Part shown: positions 36,078 to 48,200 of the stretch, in pieces
Position numbering within the stretch: position 1 is the stretch's first letter
How the letters are laid out: every line of letters starts with the position of its first letter
Source: Thermothielavioides terrestris NRRL 8126
Taxonomy: Eukaryota > Ascomycota > Sordariomycetes > Sordariales > Chaetomiaceae
Direction of reading: 5' to 3'
DNA length: 64,000 bases
Assembly: GCF_000226115.1 (NCBI RefSeq)
Contig: NC_016458.1
Location: 8,413,501 to 8,477,500 of the forward strand
The notes under the pieces: model-generated
Told to the model about the DNA's origin: nothing
Databases searched by the model: none
What the model saw: only the letters and a program-made list of their open reading frames with translations
Position numbers and translations under genes: made by a program

Positions 36078-36661
36078 CTATTTCTTGCCCGACTTCTTGA
36101 TACCCTTGAATTAGTTGTTAGGAATCTGCTAGGCGCGACGGACGGGGTGACGGTTGGCTGAGGGGGTGGTAATACCTGCGCGCCAGTGCTCTGCAGAGTC
36201 ACCAGGTTGGTCAGCCACGATCATTCATGGATTGATAGCAACAATGGACAGAACTGGCAACTCACCAGAGGGCCCTTGCCGCTAGCCTTGGCCGCGAGCT
36301 CCTTCCTGGCCTTCTCCTCTGCGATTTGGCGGTGCCGTGTTAGAGAGGGGTTCTTATGCATCGTCGAAGCGTTTTTGACTCGGCGGGTCAGGTACCAGCA
36401 CGCTTCTTCTCGAGGAAGGCCTTGTCCTCCTCGTCCAGCTCCTTGGCCGCCTTCTTGGGCGCCTGGTCAAGCGGTGTCCGTGTCAGTCGTTTCGTGGTGT
36501 ATGCGGTCGAGGTATGTGGGAGGCCAGTCGGTTTTGCGCACCTTGAGGGGCTTGGCCTTGCCGCCTGACTCGATCGTGTTAGCGAGCGCTCCAAAATTGG
36601 GCATGAGTAAGAATCATGCGCGAGGAGGAGGGAGCATGCCTTCTCTGCTCTGTCCGCCCAT
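36078..36661 (-). CDS. TMA7: Translation machinery-associated protein TMA7
   Basis: Six small exons on the minus strand: 36640-36661, 36542-36564, 36396-36462, 36266-36318, 36176-36190 and 36078-36104, giving exactly 69 codons (68 residues). The product begins MGGQSREGGKAKPLKAPKKA, continues ELDEEDKAFLEKKRAEEKAR, and ends GPLSTGAQGIKKSGKK, matching the conserved TMA7 pattern and its invariant C-terminus. TMA7 is a small, highly charged ribosome-associated protein of the cytosol; its loss mildly impairs translation in yeast. Intron 1 uses a GC donor (GAAG|GCATGC); the others are GT-AG. One exon is only 15 bp, so no single open frame covers the gene. It is divergent from PRP4. Confidence 0.92.
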
Positions 36662-37237
36662 TTTTCGCAATTTATCTGAAAACAAGAAAGAAAAAGCAAA
36701 GTAAGTATCTGTGTTTCGGCTCGCGAGTGAAAGAAAGACTCTCCCCAGGAAGAGGCTGCGCAAAAGTCAGTGTCGAGGGTCCAGGGGAAACAGCCGCAGC
36801 GAAGCGATCACAAACTCCACTAAAGTCCAGGCGGCGGTGGGTCGGGTAAATGCCGGGCTGGCCCACTCACTAGGTGGTTCTTCACGCAGCAGGTTGCCAT
36901 TGCCGCCGGTTCAGGCCCGAGCCCATGTTCCCTTCCCTCAAAGTCCGTCGGGCTCACACGTTCACCGTCATCACCGAATCGACTCTGCTCGAACTCGCCA
37001 TTAACTAGCGCCACCATCCATCCAAGCTCTACAGATAGGAACTACCACTGGTCGTTCTCAGCGCTCGCATCGCTTTTTTTTGGCCGAAAACTTTCTGGCG
37101 GCTGCTTGCGCTGCTCCGGGAGGCAGCGCCGACAGTTCAAAGCGCATTGTCCGGGCTGCCGACAGCAACGGCGCGGGGATTCCCCGTACACATTATAACT
37201 AAGACAATAGTACGGGTGCACTCGGCGGTCGGTACAA
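36662..37237. promoter_or_regulatory. Shared divergent promoter region of TMA7 and PRP4
   Basis: 576 bp separate the two start codons, which face away from each other. Both genes serve general gene expression (ribosome and spliceosome), so joint regulation is plausible. No specific factor site was identified. Confidence 0.5.
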
Positions 37238-40200
37238 ATGGCGTCTCCGGGTCCCAGCTCGGATGAAGGGGAAATCGTAGAGGCAACTCCCCTGCCTCGC
37301 TTTGCACAAAACGGTGATGTTGACCGGACCGGCAGACACCCTGGCAGATACCCGTCGCGAACCCCCGAGGCCGACTTGCCCTCGCGGGACCCGGTCGGCG
37401 GTCCACGCCGGCGAAGCCGCTCACCCCGTGGCTGGAAGCGGCCCCGCGACGACCGCCGTGACCGGCGCGATCCTCGCCAGTTCCGCGTCCACTACGAGGA
37501 CGGCTCCCGCGATGGCCGCCGCCACTACCGCGATCTAGACCGGCCCCCATCACGCGGGTCGGATCGGTACTATGACCACGCCAACGGTCATTACGGCAGC
37601 CGAGAACCACCGCCCCACCGCGCCCGGCCGCATCCACCCGACGGCCCCGGCTATGATCGCCGCGGCTACGAACGCGACCGGAGAGACGATGGTCATGCAG
37701 ACAAGCGGCCTCGGAACCGGAGCCGCTCGCCCCCCAGCCGGCCCGACAGGGGAAGGCGAGATCGGGGTCGCGATGGCGCCGATCTGAGGCCAGGCGAAGA
37801 CAAGTATAGTGCCCAAGCAGAGAGGCGCTCACAGGATGGCTCCACGTCTAAGCGGGCTACTCCAGTGGAGGCTCCTGGTGCTTCCACGCAACAAGACGCT
37901 AAGAATGAGCAAGGTGCTACGGTCGAACGAGGCATCCATGACCTTGCCATCTCACAGACCAGGTAATACACCCCTTCAGGTGCCCCAGCTTTGATTGGGC
38001 GCCGTGCTAACCTTCCAACTCTCAGCGCACCTGCCAAGGATCCCGAGCCTGACATGGATTGGGATCCGGATACGGCGATGGACGAAGAGGCTGCCGTCCA
38101 GGCCGAGATTGAGCGTCGTCGACGTGCACGAGAAGCAGCCCTCAAACGAGGGCTTGGAGCCGCGAGCCCCGCGATGCAGGCGTTGCAGGCCGGTGACAGG
38201 CCTGCGGCTACACCAACCTCGACTCGGCAGAGCACCCCGGGTGTTCAGAGAGCCGATGGCGAAACTCCCCAGTCAAGTAAGGAGCGAGCTCCCAGTTCCT
38301 TCCATCCTAGACCTCTTGCTGACCATAGCAGATGGCCCCTCCTCGCCTCCTCTGTCCCCGGGCAAGATTCAAGACGCCCTGTCTCCTGGGGCGTTCAACT
38401 TTGCTGACGACCAGGCACTGATTAACGCCCATGGCGACGCTAAAGCCCGCGACGAAGACGGCCCGTCGGCAGCTGACTATGACCCAACGGTCGACATGAG
38501 GGAAGACGAGCGTCGTGACGAGCTGAGGCACGGCAACCTCGGTCTGCATGGTGAGCCCCGCGACGAGTCACTCGTTTCTGCTGCCCCAGAGAAGAAGGAA
38601 GATGAGAGCCCGCAGAAGAAGATTGAGGACGACGACGATTTCGACATGTTCGCCGAAGACTTCGCCGAGAAGTATGCCGCGCCCGTGGCTCCAAAATCCG
38701 ACGCAGCTCAGGAGGCTCGAGCCCCCGGCGGCGGCGGTGGAATCTTGGAGGGAGATGACAAGGAGGGCTATTACAAGATCAGACCCGGAGAGTTGCTGGA
38801 TGGGCGCTATCAGGTCTCGACCACCCTGGGCCGCGGCATGTTCTCCGGGGTGGCTCGCGCTGTCGATATGACGACCAAGAAGCTCGTTGCCATCAAGATC
38901 ATGCGGAAGAACGACGCGCTACGGAAGGGGGGCTTCACGGAGATTGCGATCCTCGAGAAGCTCAACGGCGCCGACCCTGATGACAAGAAGCACATTGTCA
39001 GGTTCGAGCGGTCGTTCGAATACAAGGGGCACCTCTGCATGGCCTTTGAAAACCTGAGCATGAACCTCCGCGAGGTGCTCAAGAAGTTTGGCAACAATGT
39101 CGGCATCAACCTCGGCGCGACACGGGCGTATGCGTACCAAATCTTCCTGGCGCTGGGCCACATGCGCAAATGCAGCATCATCCACGCCGATCTGAAGCCC
39201 GACAATATTCTGGTAGGCCTCTCCCGACGAGCTTCCCAACCGAGGGAGAGGCTGATTGCTGACCGGCTGCAGGTGAACGAAGCTCGCAACGTGCTCAAGA
39301 TCTGCGATTTGGGCACGGCAATCGACCGTTCGGACGCGGCGATGGCGGCGACCGAGCCCATGCCGTACCTTGTCAGCAGGTTCTACCGTGCTCCCGAGAT
39401 CATCCTGGGCGTGCCGTTCGACTATGCCGTCGACATGTGGTCCATCGGCTGCACGCTGTACGAGCTGTACACGGGCAAGATCCTCTTCACGGGCGAGAAC
39501 AACAACCAGATGCTGAAAAACATCATGGAGATCCGGGGCAAGCTGAGCGCCAAGCTGTACCGGCGGGGCGAGCTTGCTCACAACCACTTTGACGAGATGG
39601 GCAACTTCATCAGCGTGGAGCGGGACAAGATACTTGGAAAGGTGAGTTCATTCCATCTCCTTCAAGCCTTCATCAACAATCTACCCCACTTCCGCTGCAA
39701 CCGCCCGAGATGAGCGAATCGGCGGGCGTTCTATTCTTTCGCCGGGATGTTCGATTCCCGGGCCTCTTTTTGGGCCGGCTCGTGGGCGGCTGCAACGTCG
39801 ACCGCTGTGCCGCGGCCATGTTTGCGGCCGCCGCCCAGGCTCAGGAGCGGTGACCTACCCTTCCTTTCGATGGATGATGGCCGGCCAACGGGCCTTGTGG
39901 CACCTTTGCGGAGTGCAGGTGTGCATTTGTTGCCACAAGGAGCCATACCCGCTGTTCATCGTCTTGTCCTGGGCGGAACTGCGACATTCCGGTCCCAGGA
40001 TAAGCATTGCTGCTTGTCCCGGTGAACACTGCAGGTCCAACAAGCCGCTCAGATCCCGCCCCTATTCCTGGCGCTTCTTGTCGAGCGCCTCCCAGAAAGC
40101 CGCCGCCCCTGATTCCCTTTCCACACACCCCCAATCCGCGAATGTCCCCATAATTACTACACATTAGGATGATGATGAGCGGCTAATCAATTCCCTCACT

Positions 40201-40464
40201 TCGCAGACAACCATCAAGACCCTAGCCACCGTCAAGCCGACACGGGATCTGCGTACGCGCCTCCTCGCCGCGTCGGCCGGCATGAGCGACGCCGAGGGCA
40301 GGGAGCTCAACCACTTTGTCGACCTGCTCGAGCGCTGCCTGACGCTTAACCCGGACAAGCGCATCACGCCCACCGAGGCGCTGCGCCATCCGTTTTTTAC
40401 CCATCGTGTGCATGGCTATGGGCAAGGGCAGGGGCAGGGGTTTGGCTACGGCTCCGGGCGCTAG
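37238..40464 (+). CDS. PRP4: PRP4-type serine/threonine kinase of the spliceosome
   Basis: Five exons: 37238-37962, 38026-38276, 38332-39212, 39273-39641 and 40207-40464, 827 residues. PRP4 kinases phosphorylate PRP6/PRP31 in the tri-snRNP and allow spliceosome activation. Residues ~50-190 are Arg-rich with RS/RD dipeptides, typical of splicing proteins. An acidic patch (KIEDDDDFDMFAEDFAEKYA) precedes the kinase domain (~484-815), which has LGRGMFSGVARA, AIKIMRKND, HADLKPDNIL in place of HRD, DLGTA in place of DFG, and PYLVSRFYRAPEIILG. These substitutions are normal for the PRP4/DYRK-like group. The last intron (565 bp) is unusually long; the join GK/TTIKTLATVKPTRDLRTRL restores the family C-lobe. 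The C-terminus is Gly/Gln-rich. Confidence 0.93.
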
Positions 40465-42684
40465 GCTGGATGGGCTTACCGGAGGAGGCGGGTGCATGGG
40501 GGACTGACTGGTGGTGCGAGTTTGTATGCAGTTGGCATGGGCGGCTATCAGTGTGCCGCTGCTGCCGCTGCTGCCTGTTGGATTCAGGGGTCATGGTGGG
40601 ATCGCGCACTTTTGCATCGGTCATTGTGGTAGATACACAGCTAAATCACTGCATCCGAGGATTAGATATGCTACATCTAGGGTGGTCAACGGGGAACTTT
40701 TTATACATGACTATCGTCTGTGTCCGTTGCTGAAGACCTACGGTGGTACACGATGTGGGATGAATGAATGCAAACAAGCTGGGATGGTCAGCGAGTGAAC
40801 ACCGAGCCTAGCACGGGTGCCTATCCTTAGCAGGGGTATCGTCTCGTGCACAATACAGGCAGCCTGTAGTGTCACAAGCTTCCACCAGCGGGGTTGCCCC
40901 TTGTCTAGTTGTTGCCTGGAAAGGAGGAGATGAGATGAGATGCGACGAAGCAATCGTGTCAGGCAGGTCTTGCTGAGCTCCCAAGTGGCAAGTTGAACGC
41001 AGGACATGCGACAACCCACTGTGTCCAACACAGGACACGAAACGCCCCAATGTCGAGAGCGAAGACGTGATTACGGCACGCATGTGCTTGCATCGGATGG
41101 TTATGTCGGCGGCGGATAGGGGTATACAGTGCGCAGTAGAGCGAAGGACCAGACGTTCGACGAGGAGAGTTCACCCCGGAGCGTCTTGGGGGAGTTTAAA
41201 CAACGGGTTAGTTTGGATGGATGATGGACTGGGCGGCGACAACTACCTAACTGTGGCCAAAGGGGAGGAAGGGTCGTTCTTGGCAGAGGGTATGGTATGT
41301 CCTGTACACAGCGACGGACACTGCGCTGTTGCTGGGACGGGGGAAACCACCGCCGTGGGTTGGAACAGGGAAGGTCTTTGCCGGGTAGCCAGCCTGTTGA
41401 TGGGTATATCACTTTGCAAGGAGGGAGAACGTTGAAGGTAGGACATGATGCTGCACCTGTGTTGTGAGTGCTCGAGGTTCCCTTTCCAGCTGTTCGCCTT
41501 GGCGAACATGCCGACGGAAGCTGGCCTCTCCATCTTGGCGACTACAGCATCCCGGGTTGGGCACTTCACTCGATACGTTCCATGGTTGCATCTTCTTACA
41601 GGCCCCGAACTCGTTCGGGATTGCTGCTCGCGGATGACGGTGCGGTCTGGTCGACGCCGCTCCTTGGAGAGACGCAACACTTGCATCTGGTTTATTACTC
41701 CGACGCAAGCCGGTGGCAGAGAACCGCCGGCGAGTCCATGCGTGCCTGTGGCCCGGCACCCAAAAGGCCAGTTCAATCTCCGCACTTTGGCAACGTTGGT
41801 CAGCAGGGTATGGTTGGATGCAAGCACCCGCCGCACTGCGCCGCCTCCGCTTGTTCCTGTTGACCACACCCGCTGCTACGGGTGGACAGGTCGTGGTTGT
41901 CGGCCTCGAAACACGCGGAGTAGGTGCCTACTGAATCAGACGGAATGAAGGAAGCCACGCCAGCTTTCACGACACCTGCGTCAAGCGACGTCAAGCAGGG
42001 CGGCTGGCGTGGCACAGAACAACGGCACCGGCAACATGACTCGCCTGCACCACGGCAGACGGACGAACAGAACTCACCAGGCCCGTGTGGTTGTTTTGTC
42101 CGTCCGTCTGACAGCGCTGTCTCTCGTGAGACAGGCGGCACACTGGACGAGAGCGGCGCAACTGCAGGTGAACCAGCCTTCAGCGCCGCCGGTGGCCGAA
42201 ACACTCACCAACGCGCCTCTCTCAGTAGGTAGTTATCGGAAGACACGTGTACGACAGCAGTGGCAAGCCGCCCTCCTGCTGACAGCCAACCACAAGCAGC
42301 CACCCGCCGTCAGGGCGCGGACATGCGCAGCAACAACACGCAGCTGCCCGCCGTGGTTATCCTCACACAGGCGTCCTCGCCTAGCCTCCTTGTCTGCCGT
42401 CCCGCCACGCCGTCGCTGAGCCAGCAGCGGTGGGAAAACCCGACAGCCAATCGCCACGTCACTTGACAGACTCGGCGGGCACTTGCAGACGCAGATATGA
42501 AACCTTCGTAAGTGTGGCGGTTCACGATCACCCACTGTGTTTCCAAGCTTCCCAACGTAAGAGACATTAAATGATTACGCCGTGATGGAGAACAAGTAGA
42601 GTAACCAAGGTCCGGCCAAACCGCGCCTGACATTGCATGGATGCCTACCTATGCAAACAGGAAACCAAATAACCAAACCCGGAA
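40465..42684. other. Intergenic region between convergent PRP4 and GT25 genes
   Basis: 2.2 kb in which short open frames overlap on both strands without motifs. No RNA gene or mobile element is recognised. Confidence 0.5.
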
Positions 42685-44010
42685 TCACTCGTCCGGATAC
42701 TGATCCACAAAGTCGGTCCTCCCCTCCATCAGCGCGTCGGCATTCAACCGCACGCTCCACCGCACCATATCCGTCATGGCCGTCTCGCGGAACTCGCCGT
42801 TGCGCCCGTGGTCCGAGATGTCGCTCATGGCGCTGACCGGCCCGGCCGCGCGGTGGTGGTGGAACAGGCTCGGCTGCGTGGTCAGGCACTGGCGGCCGGG
42901 CGCGCGGCCCCGGTCGCCCTCGCAGTAGGCGCGCAGCAGCAGGTCGTACGGCGCGCCGACCTCCCGGAGCGCGACCTCGCGCAGCAGCCGCCGCGCGCCG
43001 CGCCGGCTGAGCGCGTAGCCCAGCGTGCACACGCCCTCCTGCACGTGGTGGTAGGCCCGCGTGTGCGCCGGGTACTTCTCCTTGAGCGTGAAGGGGATGT
43101 TGATGGTCCAGAGGTTCTTCTTGGGCGCGACCGTCTCGTCGGCGACGCGGATCACACGCGCCTTGGGCACCGTCTTGCTCTGGGGGAAAGGGAAATGCAT
43201 CCCGCAGTGGCCGATCCAGAGGAGGTCCCAGTCGTCGCCGTACGGAGAGGTAGTCGGGGGCTCGGTGGCGGGGAGGTGGTAGAAGTCCATTTCCCCGCCC
43301 GTCACGGGCTCGTCGCCAGATCCCGTGGGATACGTCGGGTCAGCATACACGCCCGGGCGGCCGCGGAGCGGTTGCGTGAGTGCGTGCGCCGCGAGTGCAA
43401 AGTCACGGAGCTGGTCTCGTATCCTGATATCCCAGTCGGCGTCGTCCTCGAGGATGAGAGCCGACGTTAGATTCCGATGTACGATTCTATATAAAGGGGT
43501 TAACCACGGGGCTGAACCGGTTTAGGGCGTACAGAAAGGAATGAGTTACTCTCGGACGGCGTTCATGTGTGCGCGCCAACACCCTATAGCCCCGTCGTCA
43601 AGGCGCTTGGAGTCTGGTGACGCCATGGGAATGGCCTTGTCAGGGACATCTTTGCCGAGAACGCCATCAATGAACTCTACTTGGATGCCGCTCAGCGCGG
43701 CTTGTAGGACGATGCCATCACGACGGTCCGACCGAGATGGCAGGCCGATTATGAATATCTTTTCGAACTACATGGACGGTTCGTCATCATCACACAAGCG
43801 GCAGACAATCAAACTCACGCCAAGGGTGCTGTTGCAGATATCGCCCATGAGACCGCTTGCTGCGGCCCATCGCTGGTTCCGGTACCCGAACGCTGCATTG
43901 CGAGGGAGACGGAACTGGAAGAGCAAAAGCGTGGCACCAAAAAGGAGCGCGGTGCCGAGCGCATAGAGGATCCGTCTCGATGGTAGTCGCCAATCCAGCG
44001 GCGGCATCAT
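42685..44010 (-). CDS. Glycosyltransferase family 25 protein (type II membrane protein)
   Basis: Three exons, 43819-44010, 43550-43767 and 42685-43486, 403 residues, GT-AG introns. The N-terminal RRILYALGTALLFGATLLLF is a signal anchor, so the catalytic part should face the Golgi or ER lumen. The GT25 signature begins KIFIIGLPSRSDRRDGIVLQ and continues IGCWRAHMNAVREIVHRNLT, then SALILEDDADWD, whose EDD is the expected nucleotide-sugar and metal region. Later blocks are DLLWIGHCGMHFPFPQ and VCTLGYALSRRGARRLLREV. GT25 includes collagen galactosyltransferases and bacterial LPS enzymes; the fungal acceptors are poorly known. Exon 2 carries the first catalytic block, so an exon 3-only model would be truncated. 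Confidence 0.92.
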
Positions 44011-44395
44011 CGTCGTGATGCGTTCGTATCGCTGCTCGGGGCGCGGACAACGGCGAGACGAGCGAGACGGAAAAATCCTCGCGATGCCCCCGAGGAAACA
44101 TCGAAAAACGTGTGGAGCTGCGCGAGTGCGGCTAAGCACTAAGTTGATTTGGGGGCTGACGGTACCTACTAGACCCAATCACAATAACGTTACCTTCAGG
44201 TTGCCTGGGAGCTCAGCACCGGCAGTTATTTTGTGACTGCCTGGAATACGAGCTGAGCTGCCTGTTCCTGGCCTTGAATGTTGTTACCCTGTGATCCGTA
44301 ATACTATATTGCTCAGGGGATGTCCATAAGAAGGACGGTGCAATCTGTCGATATGCAGCTGCTCACTGTGGTGCTCGCCTGTGCTTTATTAAGTC

Positions 44396-44484
44396 GAAAA
44401 GAAAGAAAGAAAAGAAAAAGAAGAAAAGGATGAAGAGGAAGGGAAAGGAAAGGAAAAGAAAGAAAAGAAAAGGAAGAAAGAGAG
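44396..44484. repeat. 89-bp purine (GA/AAAG) tract
   Basis: Nearly pure purine on the plus strand, interrupted by a single T. It lies in intergenic DNA about 390 bp upstream of the GT25 gene. Confidence 0.9.
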
Positions 44485-44837
44485 CAATGGCATTGTTTGC
44501 GGTCCTGGCCTGTGTCTTCGTTTGAATCCCGCTTGTGTCTACGCAACTCTTCAACCCCCTTCAGGAGGGGCAACAGTTTCAAATTGGGGACTCCAGACAA
44601 TACGATGCCGCACTAACATGAACTACACAGTTGCAATACGGCAGCAGGCCGTAGCCGCCAGCTTTTATGTCCTAGTCCGCACCAGCATCGAACTCAACCA
44701 TCCCCACCGCAAGAGTCGCCCATGGCCCGCAGAAAGAACGCGAGTGAAAGCTGTAGCTCTACTGCTTTGACCTGGAGGTCTAAAATATCTATTTCTCTTG
44801 GCTGAAGGAGGAAGGCCTTGAAAATCTGAAATCAACC

Positions 44838-45219
44838 ACTGTGCAGACCATGTCGTCTACGGACCCGATAGAGCTTCCACGGCAAACAACACCACACCAT
44901 CTTCCGCGAGCAGTCCGACGCCTGCTACCAAAAACCAGCAAGAAGCAACGCCCAGCAATGCACAGAGCGAGAGCGCCAGGGAGGTGCGGATCTCTCAGCG
45001 GGCTGCCCGGGCAGGAATTGGCGTTGGCTCTCCATTGTCAAACGCACGGCCATTGCCCTGCGGCATCTTGTGCTTCCGATACCTGAGGAGACAACAGGAG
45101 ATACTCCCGCGCTCACCTTCACTGAAAAGGCTTACTCTCCTCCTCCCGAGGCCACAGAGGCCGGCGTGTGGAAATTACAGGTCGCCGGCCTCAGGGGCGA
45201 TTCTGCGGAGATGGAGTAG
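44838..45219 (+). pseudogene. Possible degraded coding fragment
   Basis: Two forward frames show coding-like composition that would join only through a frameshift near 45010. One reads ASTANNTTPSSASSPTPATK then ESAREVRISQRAARAG. The other reads WLSIVKRTAIALRHLVLPIP, EETTGDTPALTFTEKAYSPP and ends DSAEME-stop. No family is recognised. It may be a gene relic, or chance composition. Confidence 0.25.
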
Positions 45220-48200
45220 CGCTCGCAGATTTGGTAAGTAACGTTTTCTTGGTGTAGCAAGCCACTCTTTGAGCCAGCAGTCCCTCGTACGACCAGCCAT
45301 CTTGACAAGCGACTGTGAGGTTGGAGTAACAACTACTGCCATGGCCATCGCGTCGGACCGGGTCGAGCGTAAGCAGATAGGGAACAGCGGAAGGAAGAGC
45401 CGCTCTGTTGTCCCGTCACTTCCCAGCCACCCCCTCGTCATCACCAGGCTCTGGATCAAGTTCGGTCTTTCGTGTAGTTAGTGTGGCCCTATAGTTAGAG
45501 CGCTAATGCACACCGAGGACAGACTTCACCAGAGCGTGGACGATCGGGCGAAGTCCAGCATGACGGGCTCCTCTACATGATCCCGACCCAGGCAGGGGCT
45601 TGAGCAGGATACCGATGCTGAGCCCGCCGCACCAGCCGCCGCGGCCCATCTGCTGGACCACGTACGGGGTCTTGAATGTCCGGGGTCTTGAATTCGCGCT
45701 CACGACGATGGCACCGTCAACAGAGTCCCAAAGCCGGGGTTGTTCACTGTAACCGTGCAGGTGGCGGACGGAGGACGGAATCCCTCCGAGAAGGAATCAC
45801 GATGACAGACAAGGCCAACGTCAACTTCCGAGGCTTGACCCTTTCCGGCCGGATTGGATCGCCAGAGTGGCACGTTTGAAAAGGGGAATATTGCCATGCC
45901 AAGGGGGGCGTTCGACATTTACTTGTCAAATCTGGCTGCGCCACACGCGCGCCGCGCTGGCGATCGGCCGCGGCTGGGGTTCAAGCCTCGGAGCAGGTTC
46001 CACTTTCGGGCCTCTCCGGCGGAGGAGGAGGAGCAGCAGACCGGGGACCCTGTCCCCGCGTCCGGGCTCCTCGGCCCCGGCAGATCTGGAAACCAGTGAC
46101 GCAAATAAGGGGGCGATGTTACGGATATGGCTTGGCGGCCTCGGCGCCTCGGAGGGCAGTGAGGTGAATGATCGGCCAACACAAACAATTGGTCATGACG
46201 AATGATGAGACCTCGCGACGGAAGACCCGGCGTCCCTTCGAGCGGAATGATGTAACTGCACGCGGTGATTGTAGTGTAGCCCCGGGTTGGGTCGAAGCAG
46301 GCAAATGCTGTCACTCTCGGGACGCTCGATACGAGTGAACAAACAAGAGGACCTCGTCAAACTGTCGAACCAGCAGCCTGGACGCTTGCTAGTTTACCAC
46401 ACCTGATGACAGCGGACCATGAAAGCCAAAAGGGCTCGTCATTGAGATCGCCCCTGACTGATTTGGGTCCGCCGGATCGGGACAAGGATCGTGTGTCTGG
46501 TGCGTCACGCTGCGAATCATGACCGTTTGAGGACTGTCTGTGGGAAGCCGGCCGCAACGTCTCTCCCACCAGCGGCGGCTGACCGCTGATGGATCTGCAG
46601 ATTATCGAACGCAGGCTGCTGGGGAGCGGCAAGATCATTGAACCCTGGGATGAGTGTACACCTCCTCCAGCATTCTGAATCCTAGTGCGATACTTTGCCC
46701 CACTTAGTGCCAACTTTAATCCATTTTTGGCTAGTAAGTTACTCTTCTCGTAATTTCTAGTGTATGGCATGGTACTTCTCGCAACCAACAGCGCGAATTT
46801 CATCGAACCAAGTCGAATCCAACCACCACACTGCATTCGAAGCGCCACACTTGCGTTCAAACCACCACACTGCAATCTATCCACCACCCTCGAGGCTGAA
46901 GGAGGCCATTTAGGAGGGAAAGGCGCGGCGATACTGGAAGACCTCCTCCGACGGCTTGAACACTCAATGCCCTAGTGGCTTCACATGGTATTTGAAAACT
47001 TAGAGGGTTGTATCTACCTGAAGTACTGATACTTCTGTGGCAATAAAAACTGTATAGGGCTTGGCTGTATCTGAACTTCTTAGCACTTTGACTGTTTTAG
47101 GTTTAGTTGATCGACAAGTACCACGCTAGGATTCAGAATGCTGGAGGAGGTGTACGGATTACTGCGGAGTGGTGCAAACATCCGGTCTCCTGTTTTGTGA
47201 TTTACCCATTCCGTCCTGCAACCAGCCGCCTCGGCAAATGACAGAAGCGCTGCTGTGGGCCGAAAATGCTTCACGCAAAAGCTGCAATCCGATCCGAGTG
47301 TCTTAACGTTACAAGTGTAGTTATGTCATGTACGGAGTAGTGGAGGAAAGCTTGTTATCCCTTCGATAGCACGGGTCATTCCAGACCCGAGGCAAGAATA
47401 GCACGCGCCCGCCAGCATCCCAGCATGATGGTAACGACATGGGGTCCTGCCGTTTGGGTCTTGGCCCCCATTCGCTTGACGCAGCAATGCGCGTGATATT
47501 GGCTGTGATCGGCCGGTTTCTGCAACACGCACACCTTCGCTTGTTATGGGTCTTCTCGAAGCTGCTGCATGCCGGTTTCCTTTGCGAGGACCGAAAGCGA
47601 AAGGGCTGGCTGCCTGGGATGAGCTCGCATCAGCTGCCGCCCATCTGACATCCTGCAGTAGTGGTCACTCCGCCGTATGCCATGCACCATCCTGAGGCGC
47701 ACGGGCGCCAAATGACATCGGATGGATTGCGCAGGATTATTGACAAGGCCTTCTGCCTGACGCCCGTCACCGTCACCGTCGGTAGTGAAGTGTACAGAAT
47801 AGCCGCCGATGATGATGCGGCGGCCCGGGAAACAGGCCTTCCCGCTCCCGCCGGATTCTTCGGTCTTGCATGCGTGCCTGCCTGCGCGCGTTCTGGAGCG
47901 GTCGCGGGACTCGATGGCCGCAGGCGGAGAGTCATGAAGAGTGCATGTGGTGATGGATGGGCCAAGCAAGTTGGATGCGGGATTCCGCGCAGAACGAAAG
48001 AGCCATGCCACCCCTCTGCAGGCAGCCAAGAGTCCCACAGTGCGAGCGAGGTGTCCATTTCTGTGCGCATACGCTATCACGCACTGTACGTTACACTGGG
48101 AGGGCGGAGAGGGAAGCAGTGCCCCACCCTCCTGCTTCGGTCAAACGACGCCCCATCAAATCGATGTCCGATGCCATTCACTTGCGAGGCCGGCCGCCCA

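Noticed and set aside
39740..39770. GTTCGATTCCCGG, resembling a tRNA B box, inside the long PRP4 intron
   Set aside because: The loop of the would-be T arm is too long, and no A box or acceptor stem is found at the right distance.
45919..46314. 131-residue minus-strand frame (begins near TAFACFDPTRGYTTITACS)
   Set aside because: No motif, overlapped by plus-strand frames of similar length; not enough to call a gene.
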